Source: Solirubrobacterales bacterium (GTDB lineage Bacteria; Actinomycetota; Thermoleophilia; Solirubrobacterales; 70-9). From it: a DNA stretch of 64,000 nt. The DNA lies in assembly GCA_023958085.1 (NCBI GenBank), contig JAMLGI010000006.1:1-64000 (forward strand), given 5' to 3'. The stretch's first letter is position 1, and every line of letters begins with the position of its first letter. A program made the translations under genes and the position numbers. The notes under the pieces are model-generated. The model was not told where the DNA came from. It saw only the letters and a program-made list of their open reading frames with translations, and did not search any database. Of the stretch, positions 8,701-17,059 are shown piece after piece.

Positions 8701-9328
8701 TCACTTCCAGCAGCGCCAGCCGGGCGGACTCCCGGAAGCGCGACAGTTCGATCGCTTCCCGTGCCGCCCGTTCTGCCCGGGCGAGGTGTGAACCGCCAAG
8801 CGCTGCCCCTGCTCGCGCAACAAGTTCCAGGGCTTCCAGGCGAAGGTCGTCGAGTTCGCGCCGCAGTTCGTCGATCCATCCCGCCTCGAGACCGGGAAGC
8901 AGCCCACCGGCCAGGATCGCCTCGGCCGAACCGGCCGCTTCCCAGGCTGCGCTCTCGCGCCTTTCCTCGATCGCGAGTCGGGCCAGGCCGACCTCCTCTC
9001 TGGCGATCTCCCAGTCGATCGAGGCTTCGCCCCCGAGCGCCAGCTCCAGTTCGGTGCGACCCTCGATCCGTCCAGGTCCGAGGGCCTTTCTCAGGCGCGA
9101 AAGTGGAGGGGCGAGCAGACTCTCGCCACCGTTCGGCAGACCCTCGTCCGCCCACAGCGCCTCGATCAGTTCGTCACGTCTCACCGGCCTGCCCCGGTTG
9201 ATCGCGAGGAAAGCGAAAATCAGTCGGCCCTGACGTCCGGGCAGTCTTTCCTCAAGGCGCTCTCCGTCCCATTCGACGGTGAGACGCCCGCAGAGCGTGA
9301 TTTGTGGGTTGGGAGGGGTCTGGTTCAT
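5789..9328 (-). CDS. SARP/AfsR-type transcriptional regulator with BTAD and AAA ATPase domains
   Basis: A 1179-residue regulator. The order is an OmpR-like winged helix (about residues 5-95, CGRLTVEWDGERL to LRKALG), a bacterial transcriptional activation domain (about 100-250), a STAND/AAA-type ATPase with the P-loop GEGGMGKT and Walker B ILDDLHW, and a long C-terminal helical repeat region. There is no C-terminal LuxR helix-turn-helix; it ends PLLARYS. Such proteins integrate signals to activate secondary metabolism or stress genes, but no target is evident here. An ATG at 9397 would add 23 unrelated residues; the ATG at 9328 sits directly before the conserved domain. It is divergent from mfd. 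Confidence 0.85.
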   Translation of the reverse strand: MNQTPPNPQITLCGRLTVEWDGERLEERLPGRQGRLIFAFLAINRGRPVRRDELIEALWADEGLPNGGESLLAPPLSRLRKALGPGRIEGRTELELALGGEASIDWEIAREEVGLARLAIEERRESAAWEAAGSAEAILAGGLLPGLEAGWIDELRRELDDLRLEALELVARAGAALGGSHLARAERAAREAIELSRFRESARLALLEVMEAQGNVAEALRAYEEFRQLLRDELGSFPAPELSAIHDRLLNAHEGSASVGGSAEVASRPDPVGSDRRSALTPAEIGRLIDPRLDRIDLVGRAEVLNALKAELDLAVSGGIRIALLSGEGGMGKTRLAAELAACRDDMAVIYGRAEPDEVRPLRLWTGLLRSALTQVDGNETTRIIGSDGPTLARILPELVKRLDLPAPGPPADLESERRALFDAVMRMIGRLSALKPMLIILDDLHWADRSTLMLLAGLAGDNPPGGVLALGLYRDDELPDDSLLPETVANLQRRLPATRLEIPPLTTAEVARLINGRLDPELATTLRDQTGGNPFLVEQLVLHLEEAGGQIADTLPAEAVDLITRRVARLPEGTDELLQRAALIGRDFDLTILKRTTPLDEDSIIDLLDRTVAAGLLDESDVLPGRYSFVHALLRSALADRIGLTRRTRIHRDIGEAIEHQVRDRPDSRLGELAWHFGLAGPGETDRAIFYATRAAEQAELSLAYDEAVDFYEAAILACTADRPVDPGLHATLLLSRAEAEWRVGRLPQAVATFSVATGVARESGIPELFARAANGTSWGSWETFDPTREAPISLLEESLDRLGTEDNPIRAETMANLAHLIFFNGGSSSRAVEMTAAALAMAERLDDLTVLKVLISSHFYLLQSTEPSARLKAGDRAVQIAKRSSDREDLAEALALRAVMLINAGRGADAEADIARHTALSATLPQVRNTNHSLRAVQHFLHGNWTEGERLTGECVADEHLPQSARIAMIDAMHYMSLAHQGRLGEVLDILETEADVTARWNTWPAWETGLALGYRQAGDTGRAREQLNGIGPVEPDPDLQMDLLRPVYCGVAAMLACELEDVELARRLTDLMVDMDDLWTIFGPGGATFGPISLLKGEMYLLQDRDREAATALENATVACSRMGARPFRARADLALADALGRLGSPDGAERTAQLRESGLAMATELSMAPLLARYS

Positions 9329-9524
9329 CACAGGTGTTCGGCTGCAGGCCGAAGATCCAGGTCGAGTCGGGATCGGGGATTCTTCCAGCCATGTCAACAG
9401 CGATCAAGGGTCCGTCTCGCGGTCTTCCCGGATAGTGCCGATTGGCTGAACTGCATCCGATCCGGACCGGCCGATGGATCGTGTCCGCCCGATGTACGAT
9501 CAGAGATCTGCTGCCATCAGGTTC

Positions 9525-10793
9525 ATGGCGCCCTCGAAACCTCCGATCACCCTGTCGCTCCATCCGATCATCGACCTCCTGCTGGAGGAAAGCGCCGTCG
9601 CCCGTCTCTCGGCGCGGCTCCGTGATGCTGCGGCCGCCGGCGAGGAGGCCGAGCGAGTTGTACGGGTCGGGGTTTCGACTTCGCTGCGCCCGGCACTGCT
9701 GGCAGCCACATTCGAGGACGAGGCCGGACTCGCGGACCGCGCCGCCATGGTGGTCACCCCGGACGACCGTTCGGCCCGGGAACTGACTGCTGCCCTCACC
9801 GCGTTCCTCGGCCCGCGACCGGTGCGGATCTATCCGTCCCGCGGTACCGGATACTCATCGCAGATCTCGCCACCCCCGCACCTGACCGGCCTCAGGATCG
9901 ATGCTCTCGACTCGTTCGGCCGGGACGAAGGCAGGCCGTCGCTGGTGGTTGCCTCGGCGATCGCCCTGGCTGAGGCAGTTCCGGACGCATCACTCCGGCC
10001 GGCCGGATTCTCCCTCCGGCGGGGAGCGGAGTACGACCCGTCGAAGCTCGCCGTGGACCTTGCGGACGCCGGCTACGAGCGGGTTGATCAGGTCACCGAA
10101 CGGGGCCAGTTCGCAGTTCGCGGGGGGATCCTCGACATCTTTGCGGCCACCGAGGACCGGGCTGCCAGAGTCGACTTCTTCGGTGACGAGATCGAGACGA
10201 TCCGCTGGTTTTCAACCTTCACCCAGCGCTCATTGGGGGAAACCGACCGGCTCGATCTCGCTCCCGCCGCCGAGCTGAACGCCGACCACCGGGAGCTCGC
10301 CGAGCTTGCCTTCGCCGAGTCGCGGGAGGACGGCGAACCGGTTGATCTGGCTGAACTGCTGCCGCTGGACGACTTCCGGCCCCCGCTGGACCTCGTTCCC
10401 GCGGATACGGCAGTGATCCTGGTTTCGCCCGAAGAGATCGAGCCCTCGCTGAAGGATCACTGGGAAGACGTGACCACGGCGATGCACGCTGAAGATGCCC
10501 GTCATCTCTACGTGGACGTGAGGGGGCCCCTTCACGATCGGGCGGTCCTCCAGGTAACCCGTCCATCGGATCCCATGACGGAGTCCACCGAGGATTCCTC
10601 CGTGCAGGACCAACCCGGTGATTCCCCCGCGGTCGAACCTGCCACCGCTACTGAAGCGCCGTCGGTGGGGCCCCCCGGCGGAACTCCCGGTGAGAAATTG
10701 CCTGCCGCGGCAGGCACTTCGATAGCTTACCGGGCGGGGGGGGGGGCCCCCCCCCGGCCGCTCCCACCAGCCTCACGAACTTCCGCGCGATGA
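9525..10793 (+). CDS. mfd: Transcription-repair coupling factor Mfd, N-terminal fragment (frameshifted)
   Basis: Mfd removes RNA polymerase stalled at DNA lesions and recruits UvrA. This part carries the UvrB-like damage-recognition region: IYPSRGTGYSSQISPPP, the RGGILDIF motif and FFGDEIETIRWFS. After about residue 360 the frame enters a Pro/Ala-rich linker and then a G11C9 run (10736-10755), beyond which it ends in a non-homologous tail (PPASRTSAR). The native frame resumes at TNFRAMTAETPARNLKEAE in the +2 frame, so this and the next entry are one gene broken by a single indel. The ATG at 9525 was preferred to 9474 because MAPSKPPITLSLHP precedes the family region directly. Confidence 0.85.
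   Translation: MAPSKPPITLSLHPIIDLLLEESAVARLSARLRDAAAAGEEAERVVRVGVSTSLRPALLAATFEDEAGLADRAAMVVTPDDRSARELTAALTAFLGPRPVRIYPSRGTGYSSQISPPPHLTGLRIDALDSFGRDEGRPSLVVASAIALAEAVPDASLRPAGFSLRRGAEYDPSKLAVDLADAGYERVDQVTERGQFAVRGGILDIFAATEDRAARVDFFGDEIETIRWFSTFTQRSLGETDRLDLAPAAELNADHRELAELAFAESREDGEPVDLAELLPLDDFRPPLDLVPADTAVILVSPEEIEPSLKDHWEDVTTAMHAEDARHLYVDVRGPLHDRAVLQVTRPSDPMTESTEDSSVQDQPGDSPAVEPATATEAPSVGPPGGTPGEKLPAAAGTSIAYRAGGGAPPRPLPPASRTSAR
10699..10755. repeat. 18-bp perfect palindrome and G11C9 run inside the mfd linker
   Basis: TGCCTGCCGCGGCAGGCA (10699-10716) is a perfect palindrome. It is followed at 10736-10755 by eleven G then nine C. The frameshift in mfd must lie here, because the upstream frame leaves homology after it and the downstream frame has a stop at 10691-10693. 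Words shared with the 1.0-kb inverted-repeat element (CCCGGTA, AGTGCCTGCC, GGCCGCTC, ACCAGCC) suggest that a repeat element was inserted in the linker. A sequencing or assembly error at this fold-prone site is equally possible. Confidence 0.7.
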
Positions 10794-13123
10794 CCGCCGA
10801 GACCCCGGCCCGGAATCTGAAGGAGGCGGAGGCCGAGCTGGCCAAACTGGTCGAGGCCGGCTACCGCACCGTGGTCGCCTTCGACAGCAGGGGAGAGGCC
10901 GAGCGGGCCCGGTACGGGTTCGAGCGGACCGAGGCGAAGATCCTCGAGCAGGGTCGGGTTCCGGAACGGGCGGCGATCACCCTGATCGAGCAGCGTCTGG
11001 CCGAGGGCTTCGTCTGGCCCGAAGCCAGGGTCGCTGTGATGCCGTATCGGCGTCTCCTGAACCGGCGCCGCCGGGCCGAGGAGCGGGCCCCCGAAGGGGT
11101 ACGCGGGCGGCTGGCGTTTTCGGAGCTCCGGGTCGGTGACCACGTGGTCCACGAGGACCACGGGGTGGCCCGGTTCGCCGGATTCGAGACCCGCGAGGTC
11201 GGCGGGATCACCCGCGACTACCTGCTGCTCGAGTACAAGGGGGAGGACCGGGTCTACGCCCCGACCGACCAGTTCGAGAAGCTCTCTCGATACGCGGGCG
11301 GAGCCGCCACCCCGACTCTTTCGGCCCTTGGTGGCAAGAAGTGGCTGAACATGAAGGCCCGGGCCCGGCGTGCCGCCTCCGAGATCGCCGGGGAGCTGGT
11401 CAACCTGTACGCGGAGCGCCGCACCCGCCGGGGACACGCCTTCAGTCCCGATTCGGAATGGCAGATGACCCTCGAAGCGGCCTTCCCGTGGCGCGAGACC
11501 GCGGATCAGATCGAGGCGATCGAGGCGGTCAAGTCCGACATGGAGTCGCAGCGGCCGATGGACCGGCTGATCTGCGGGGATGTCGGCTACGGCAAGACCG
11601 AGGTGGCGATCCGGGCGGCGGTCAAGGCGGCCGCTGACGGCAAGCAGGTGATGATCCTAGCCCCGACCACGATCCTCGCCCAACAGCATCTCGGCACCTT
11701 CCGTGAACGTCTCGCCGACCTGCCGTTCCGGGTGGACGGAGTTTCCAGACTGCGCAAGCCGGGCGAGGTGAAGCAGGTGGTGGCCGAGTGGGGGGAGGGA
11801 AAGGTGGATGTGCTGATCGGCACCCACCGGCTGCTCTCACGGGATGTCCGGGCGAAGGATCTGGGGCTGGTGGTGGTCGACGAGGAGCAGCGCTTCGGGG
11901 TGAAGCAGAAGGAGCTGCTGCGGCAGTTGAAGCTCAAGGTGGACGTACTCGCCATGTCGGCCACCCCGATTCCCCGCACCCTCCAGATGTCGATGGCCGG
12001 ACTCAGGGACATCTCGGTGATCGAGACTCCGCCCGAGGGCCGCCGTCCGGTCCGCACCTACGTCGGCCCGTGGGACGAAAGCCTGGTCGAGCGTGCGGTC
12101 CGGCGTGAAGTGGCCCGCAAGGGCCAGATCTTCTTCCTCCACAACCGGGTCGAAACCCTCGAGGACGCGGCCGAAAGGCTGCGGGCCCTGGTGCCGGAGG
12201 TCCGGGTGATCATCGCCCACGGCCAGATGGAGGAGCGGGAACTGGAGGCAGCCATGCTCACCTTCATGCGCGGTGATGCCGATGTGCTGGTCGCAACCAC
12301 GATCATCGAGTCGGGCATTGACATTCCGGCGGCGAACACACTGATCGTCGACCGGGCCGATCACCTCGGTCTGGCGCAGGCCTACCAGATCCGGGGTCGG
12401 GTCGGGCGCTCCCGGGACCGAGCCTTCGCGTATCTCCTCTACCCGACCGAGGAGTCCCTCACCGCCGATGCCTCGACCCGGCTCGCCACCCTGGCCGATC
12501 ACACCGAACTCGGTTCCGGATTCCGGATCGCGATGCGAGATCTCGACATCCGCGGGGCGGGCAACCTGCTCGGCGACGAGCAGTCGGGCCACGTTGCCGC
12601 GGTCGGTTTCGAGCTCTACTGCCAGTTGATCGACGAGGCGGTCGCGGCGCTGGCCGGCCGGGACGAGGAGGCCGAGGTCCCGGAGCCGGTCCGGCTCGAT
12701 GTCGGGGTGGACGCCTACCTGCCGGCCTCCTACATCCCGTTCGAGGCGGCCAAGATCGACCTTCACCGGCGGATCGCCGGAGCCAGACGAAGCGGAGAGC
12801 TCCGACAGCTCGGGGACGAGATGATCGACCGGTTCGGGCCGATCCCGGAAGAGGTGGCCAACCTGATCAGCCTCCAGCGCGCCCGGATCCAGCTCGGTAC
12901 GGCCGGCGCTGCCGGGATCCAGTTCCGTGGCGGAAAGCTGACCGTCACCGGGATCGAACTCGATTCCGGGGAGTCAGGCCGTCTCAGCGAGAAGGTGGAA
13001 GGCGCGCTGTATGACTGGCGCCGGAAGGAGGTGTCGGTCCGGGTCCCCGGTGAACCCTCCGCCAGACTCGAGGCCACCTCGACCGTCGCCGCGGCACTCG
13101 CCGATCTCAAGACAAGCGGGTGA
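10790..13123 (+). CDS. mfd: Transcription-repair coupling factor Mfd, helicase portion (frameshifted)
   Basis: The 777-residue C-terminal portion has the CarD-like RNA polymerase interaction domain (GDHVVHEDHGVARFAG, about residues 120-200), the RecG-like SF2 motor with Walker A GDVGYGKTEVA, the DEEQRFGVKQKE Walker B box, SATPIPRTLQMSM, the translocation motif region ending GRVGRSRDRAFAYL, and the C-terminal TRCF domain. The ATG at 10790 is probably an internal methionine: in this frame homologous sequence continues upstream (LTNFRAM) to a TGA at 10691, so the true gene begins at 9525. If the run had one base fewer or two more, a single product of about 1199 residues would result, close to normal Mfd. 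Confidence 0.92.
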   Translation: MTAETPARNLKEAEAELAKLVEAGYRTVVAFDSRGEAERARYGFERTEAKILEQGRVPERAAITLIEQRLAEGFVWPEARVAVMPYRRLLNRRRRAEERAPEGVRGRLAFSELRVGDHVVHEDHGVARFAGFETREVGGITRDYLLLEYKGEDRVYAPTDQFEKLSRYAGGAATPTLSALGGKKWLNMKARARRAASEIAGELVNLYAERRTRRGHAFSPDSEWQMTLEAAFPWRETADQIEAIEAVKSDMESQRPMDRLICGDVGYGKTEVAIRAAVKAAADGKQVMILAPTTILAQQHLGTFRERLADLPFRVDGVSRLRKPGEVKQVVAEWGEGKVDVLIGTHRLLSRDVRAKDLGLVVVDEEQRFGVKQKELLRQLKLKVDVLAMSATPIPRTLQMSMAGLRDISVIETPPEGRRPVRTYVGPWDESLVERAVRREVARKGQIFFLHNRVETLEDAAERLRALVPEVRVIIAHGQMEERELEAAMLTFMRGDADVLVATTIIESGIDIPAANTLIVDRADHLGLAQAYQIRGRVGRSRDRAFAYLLYPTEESLTADASTRLATLADHTELGSGFRIAMRDLDIRGAGNLLGDEQSGHVAAVGFELYCQLIDEAVAALAGRDEEAEVPEPVRLDVGVDAYLPASYIPFEAAKIDLHRRIAGARRSGELRQLGDEMIDRFGPIPEEVANLISLQRARIQLGTAGAAGIQFRGGKLTVTGIELDSGESGRLSEKVEGALYDWRRKEVSVRVPGEPSARLEATSTVAAALADLKTSG

Positions 13124-13204
13124 TCCCTGCACAACCGGCCCATATATGCTGCCCACTCGCAGCCAAGCCGCAACTCGAGAGTTTTCCAGGAGGAGCCACA
13201 GCAC

Positions 13205-14584
13205 ATGACCGGGGCACGCAAGTTCGGGATCGTCACATTCGGGGCGATCCTCATCGCACTTTTCGTCATCATCGGACTCGCGCAGGGGATCGGTCGTCCC
13301 TCGGTGCAGGATGGTGACATCGCACTGGTTCAGGATGTGGAGGGGGCTCCCGACAACCGGATCGACATCTCGCAAAAGCAGTACGACCGGGCCTTCATCC
13401 AGGCCTGGAAGCGGGCCGGTCTCAAGGTCAGCCCGAAGCGGCGTGACGCCCAGTACAAGCAGGTACACGAAGGGGCGATCAGCGACCTTCTCGACCAGGC
13501 CTGGCTCAACGGCGAAGCGGCAGAGCTTGGAATCAACGCCAGCGATCGCGAGATCGAGGCCGAGCTGACCAACATCAGGAACCAGCAGTTCCCGGACGAG
13601 GCGGCCTTCGACAAGTTCCTCAAGGAGAGCGGCTTCAACATGGACGAGGTCAAGGACCGGGTCCGGCTGCAGGTGCTTTCCAACAAGATTCAGGAGAAGA
13701 TCACCGGTTCGATCAAGAAGGCCGACGAGTCCGACATCGAACAGGCCTACGAGGCAAACAAGCAGGCCTTCACCACCCCGGCCACCCGTGACATCCGGCT
13801 GATCGTGACCGACTCCGAGAAACGGGCCGAAGCGGCAAAGCAGGCGCTCGGCGAGAATCCCGACGAGAAGACCTTCGCCAAGGTTGCCAAGGAGTACTCG
13901 ACCCACGCCTCCAAGAGCCAGGGTGGGGAGACGGTGGCCACCGAGGGCGCCTTCCCGGACCCGGCCGGCAGCGACATCATGAAGGCGACCAAGGATCAGC
14001 TCGAAGGTCCGATCAAGGCCGGCGACCAGTTCTACATCTTCAGCGTCACCAAGATCACCGACGAGAAGGTCCAGCCGCTGGAGAAGGTCCGCGACCAGAT
14101 CGAGCAGCAGGTCCTGCCGACCCTCCAGCAGAAGGCGATGCAGGACTTCGTCAGCGACTACAACGCGAAGTGGAAGTCCCGCACGGTCTGCGCCGACGGG
14201 TACGTGATCTCCCGTTGCTCCAACTTCAAGGGCGACGGACGGCCCCAGGATGCCGATCCGGCCTGTTACAAGCCGGGCGCCGGCAAGAAGGCGGCTGCCG
14301 GGAAGCTGGCCTGTCCGGCTCCGGTCGGCCTCTGGAAGCCGCTGGCTCCCGGATCGAACGCGACCGCTTCCGGTCTCGGTCAGCAGGCGCAGGCGCTACC
14401 CCAGGGGCCGATCCCGGCCGGTGACTCAACCAAGGCCCCCGCAGCCGGTGCCGGCGGAGCCGGGGCTCTCGGCGGCGTGACCGGTGGGGCGGCCAGCGGA
14501 GCTGCCGGTGGATCAGCGGCAGCCCAGGCAGCCGCGGCCCAGGCAGCCGCGGCCCAGGCGGCGGCCCAGGCCGGCGGGCAGTAG
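13205..14584 (+). CDS. SurA/PrsA-like peptidyl-prolyl isomerase foldase
   Basis: Extracytoplasmic chaperone and foldase. Residues about 8-28 form a single hydrophobic signal or anchor helix (IVTFGAILIALFVIIGLA). A SurA_N-like helical domain follows (about 55-185), then a parvulin rotamase domain (about 195-285, with RDIRLIVTDS and FAKVAKEYSTHAS). After a Cys-containing segment (CADGYVISRCSNF) the last 80 residues are Ala/Gly/Gln low complexity with AAAAQ repeats. AGGAGG precedes the ATG at good distance. It lies between mfd and mazG, matching the conserved mfd-prsA/surA-mazG order. Confidence 0.85.
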   Translation: MTGARKFGIVTFGAILIALFVIIGLAQGIGRPSVQDGDIALVQDVEGAPDNRIDISQKQYDRAFIQAWKRAGLKVSPKRRDAQYKQVHEGAISDLLDQAWLNGEAAELGINASDREIEAELTNIRNQQFPDEAAFDKFLKESGFNMDEVKDRVRLQVLSNKIQEKITGSIKKADESDIEQAYEANKQAFTTPATRDIRLIVTDSEKRAEAAKQALGENPDEKTFAKVAKEYSTHASKSQGGETVATEGAFPDPAGSDIMKATKDQLEGPIKAGDQFYIFSVTKITDEKVQPLEKVRDQIEQQVLPTLQQKAMQDFVSDYNAKWKSRTVCADGYVISRCSNFKGDGRPQDADPACYKPGAGKKAAAGKLACPAPVGLWKPLAPGSNATASGLGQQAQALPQGPIPAGDSTKAPAAGAGGAGALGGVTGGAASGAAGGSAAAQAAAAQAAAAQAAAQAGGQ

Positions 14585-14589
14585 CCGCC

Positions 14590-15246
14590 ATGGCCGGGGG
14601 CGAGAAACTGCCCGCGGCTCTGGCCCGACTCGATGAGGTGACCCGCAGACTGCGGGTCACCTGTCCGTGGGACATCGCCCAGGACGAAAGGTCGATCGTT
14701 CCTCACACGGTGGAGGAGGCCTACGAACTGGCCGAGGCTGCCCGGCGGAACGATTTCGCAGCGATGCGCGACGAGCTCGGCGACGTGCTCTTCCAGGTGG
14801 TCTTCCTTGCGCTCCTCCTGGAGGAACGCGGGGAGGGGGACCTGCCGTCGGTGGCCGACGGCCTCACCGAGAAGTTGATCCGCCGTCATCCCCACGTGTT
14901 TCCCCCGGAGGGACCCGGGCCGGACGGGTCCGAGGAGATCGAGACAGCGGACGACGTTCGTCGCCAGTGGGACGAGATCAAGCGGGATGTCGAGGGTCGG
15001 ACTTCGGAGGATGACTGGAAGAAACCGGGTCTTCCCGCCCTGATCTTTGCGAACAAGGTCCAGTGGAAGCTGGATCCCGGGAAACGGCCGGCCAACGCCG
15101 GGGCCGAAAGCCCGGACCGGGATCGGGCCGAACGGGAGATCGGGGAGCTGCTCTGGTCCGCGGTCGAACAGGCCCGCAGCCTTGGAGTCGATCCGGAGCT
15201 CGCCCTGCGGACCGTGGCCGAGCGCCACGCCGTCGAGCGGTCCTGA
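14590..15246 (+). CDS. mazG: MazG-family nucleoside triphosphate pyrophosphohydrolase
   Basis: Hydrolyses (d)NTPs to monophosphates and pyrophosphate, housecleaning aberrant nucleotides. The all-alpha MazG motifs are clear: CPWDIAQ, the EEAYELAEA metal-binding helix and DELGDVLFQVVF. LIRRHPHVFP and a second KVQWKLD helix complete the core. At 218 residues it is shorter than two-domain E. coli MazG (263). The ATG is five bases after the foldase stop, so the two are probably cotranscribed and followed by eno. Confidence 0.9.
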   Translation: MAGGEKLPAALARLDEVTRRLRVTCPWDIAQDERSIVPHTVEEAYELAEAARRNDFAAMRDELGDVLFQVVFLALLLEERGEGDLPSVADGLTEKLIRRHPHVFPPEGPGPDGSEEIETADDVRRQWDEIKRDVEGRTSEDDWKKPGLPALIFANKVQWKLDPGKRPANAGAESPDRDRAEREIGELLWSAVEQARSLGVDPELALRTVAERHAVERS

Positions 15247-16635
<1,389 letters not shown>

Positions 16636-16668
16636 AGGAAATGACCATGCGACCCAGAAGGGTCGTGT

Positions 16669-17037
16669 GTGTCAGCGAACGCCCGCGCCCAGGCCGTCGG
16701 CCGTCGTCCCCCGCGGCGACGCCCGGCACCGCGCCGCAACGCCGGTCGACCCGGTGCGGGCCGGATCCGGTGGGACCGTGCCGGCCGGATCGCCTTTGTC
16801 GCCGTCCTCTCGCTGCTGGCCCTTGCCGCGATCAAGCCCGCGGTGAATCTGGTCCAGAACTACCGTCTGGTCAGTCAGACCCGGGTGCGACTCCACGCGG
16901 CCCAGGCCGAGACCGATCGCCTCGAACGCAAGGTGAAGCACCTGCGCGGAGATTCCGTCCTCCGTCTCGAGGCCAGGCGTCAGGGAATGATCGAGCCGAA
17001 CGAACGGGCCTGGGTGGTGAACGGCGCCGGTCGCTGA
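16669..17037 (+). CDS. FtsB/DivIC-type septum formation initiator
   Basis: A 122-residue bitopic division protein. It has an Arg/Pro-rich cytoplasmic N-terminus, one transmembrane helix (about residues 41-60, IAFVAVLSLLALAAIKPA), a coiled coil (about 72-97) and a short C-terminal segment with EARRQGMIEPNE, matching the DivIC/FtsB domain. Such proteins link early and late divisome parts through FtsL and FtsQ. The GTG start at 16669 is preceded by AGAAGGG. It lies 33 bases after eno, as in many Gram-positive genomes. Confidence 0.82.
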   Translation: MSANARAQAVGRRPPRRRPAPRRNAGRPGAGRIRWDRAGRIAFVAVLSLLALAAIKPAVNLVQNYRLVSQTRVRLHAAQAETDRLERKVKHLRGDSVLRLEARRQGMIEPNERAWVVNGAGR

Positions 17038-17059
17038 TTCGGGGATCGGCGGTCAGACG

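Noticed and set aside
5858-8791. 977-residue open frame on the plus strand opposite the SARP regulator
   Set aside because: It is the antisense shadow of a GC-rich coding region: no domain, Gly/Pro/Arg/Asp-heavy composition, no start signal, while the minus strand encodes clear P-loop and BTAD motifs.
9474-9524. Upstream ATG for mfd
   Set aside because: The extra 17 residues (MDRVRPMYDQRSAAIRF) do not resemble Mfd; the ATG at 9525 leads directly into the conserved start.
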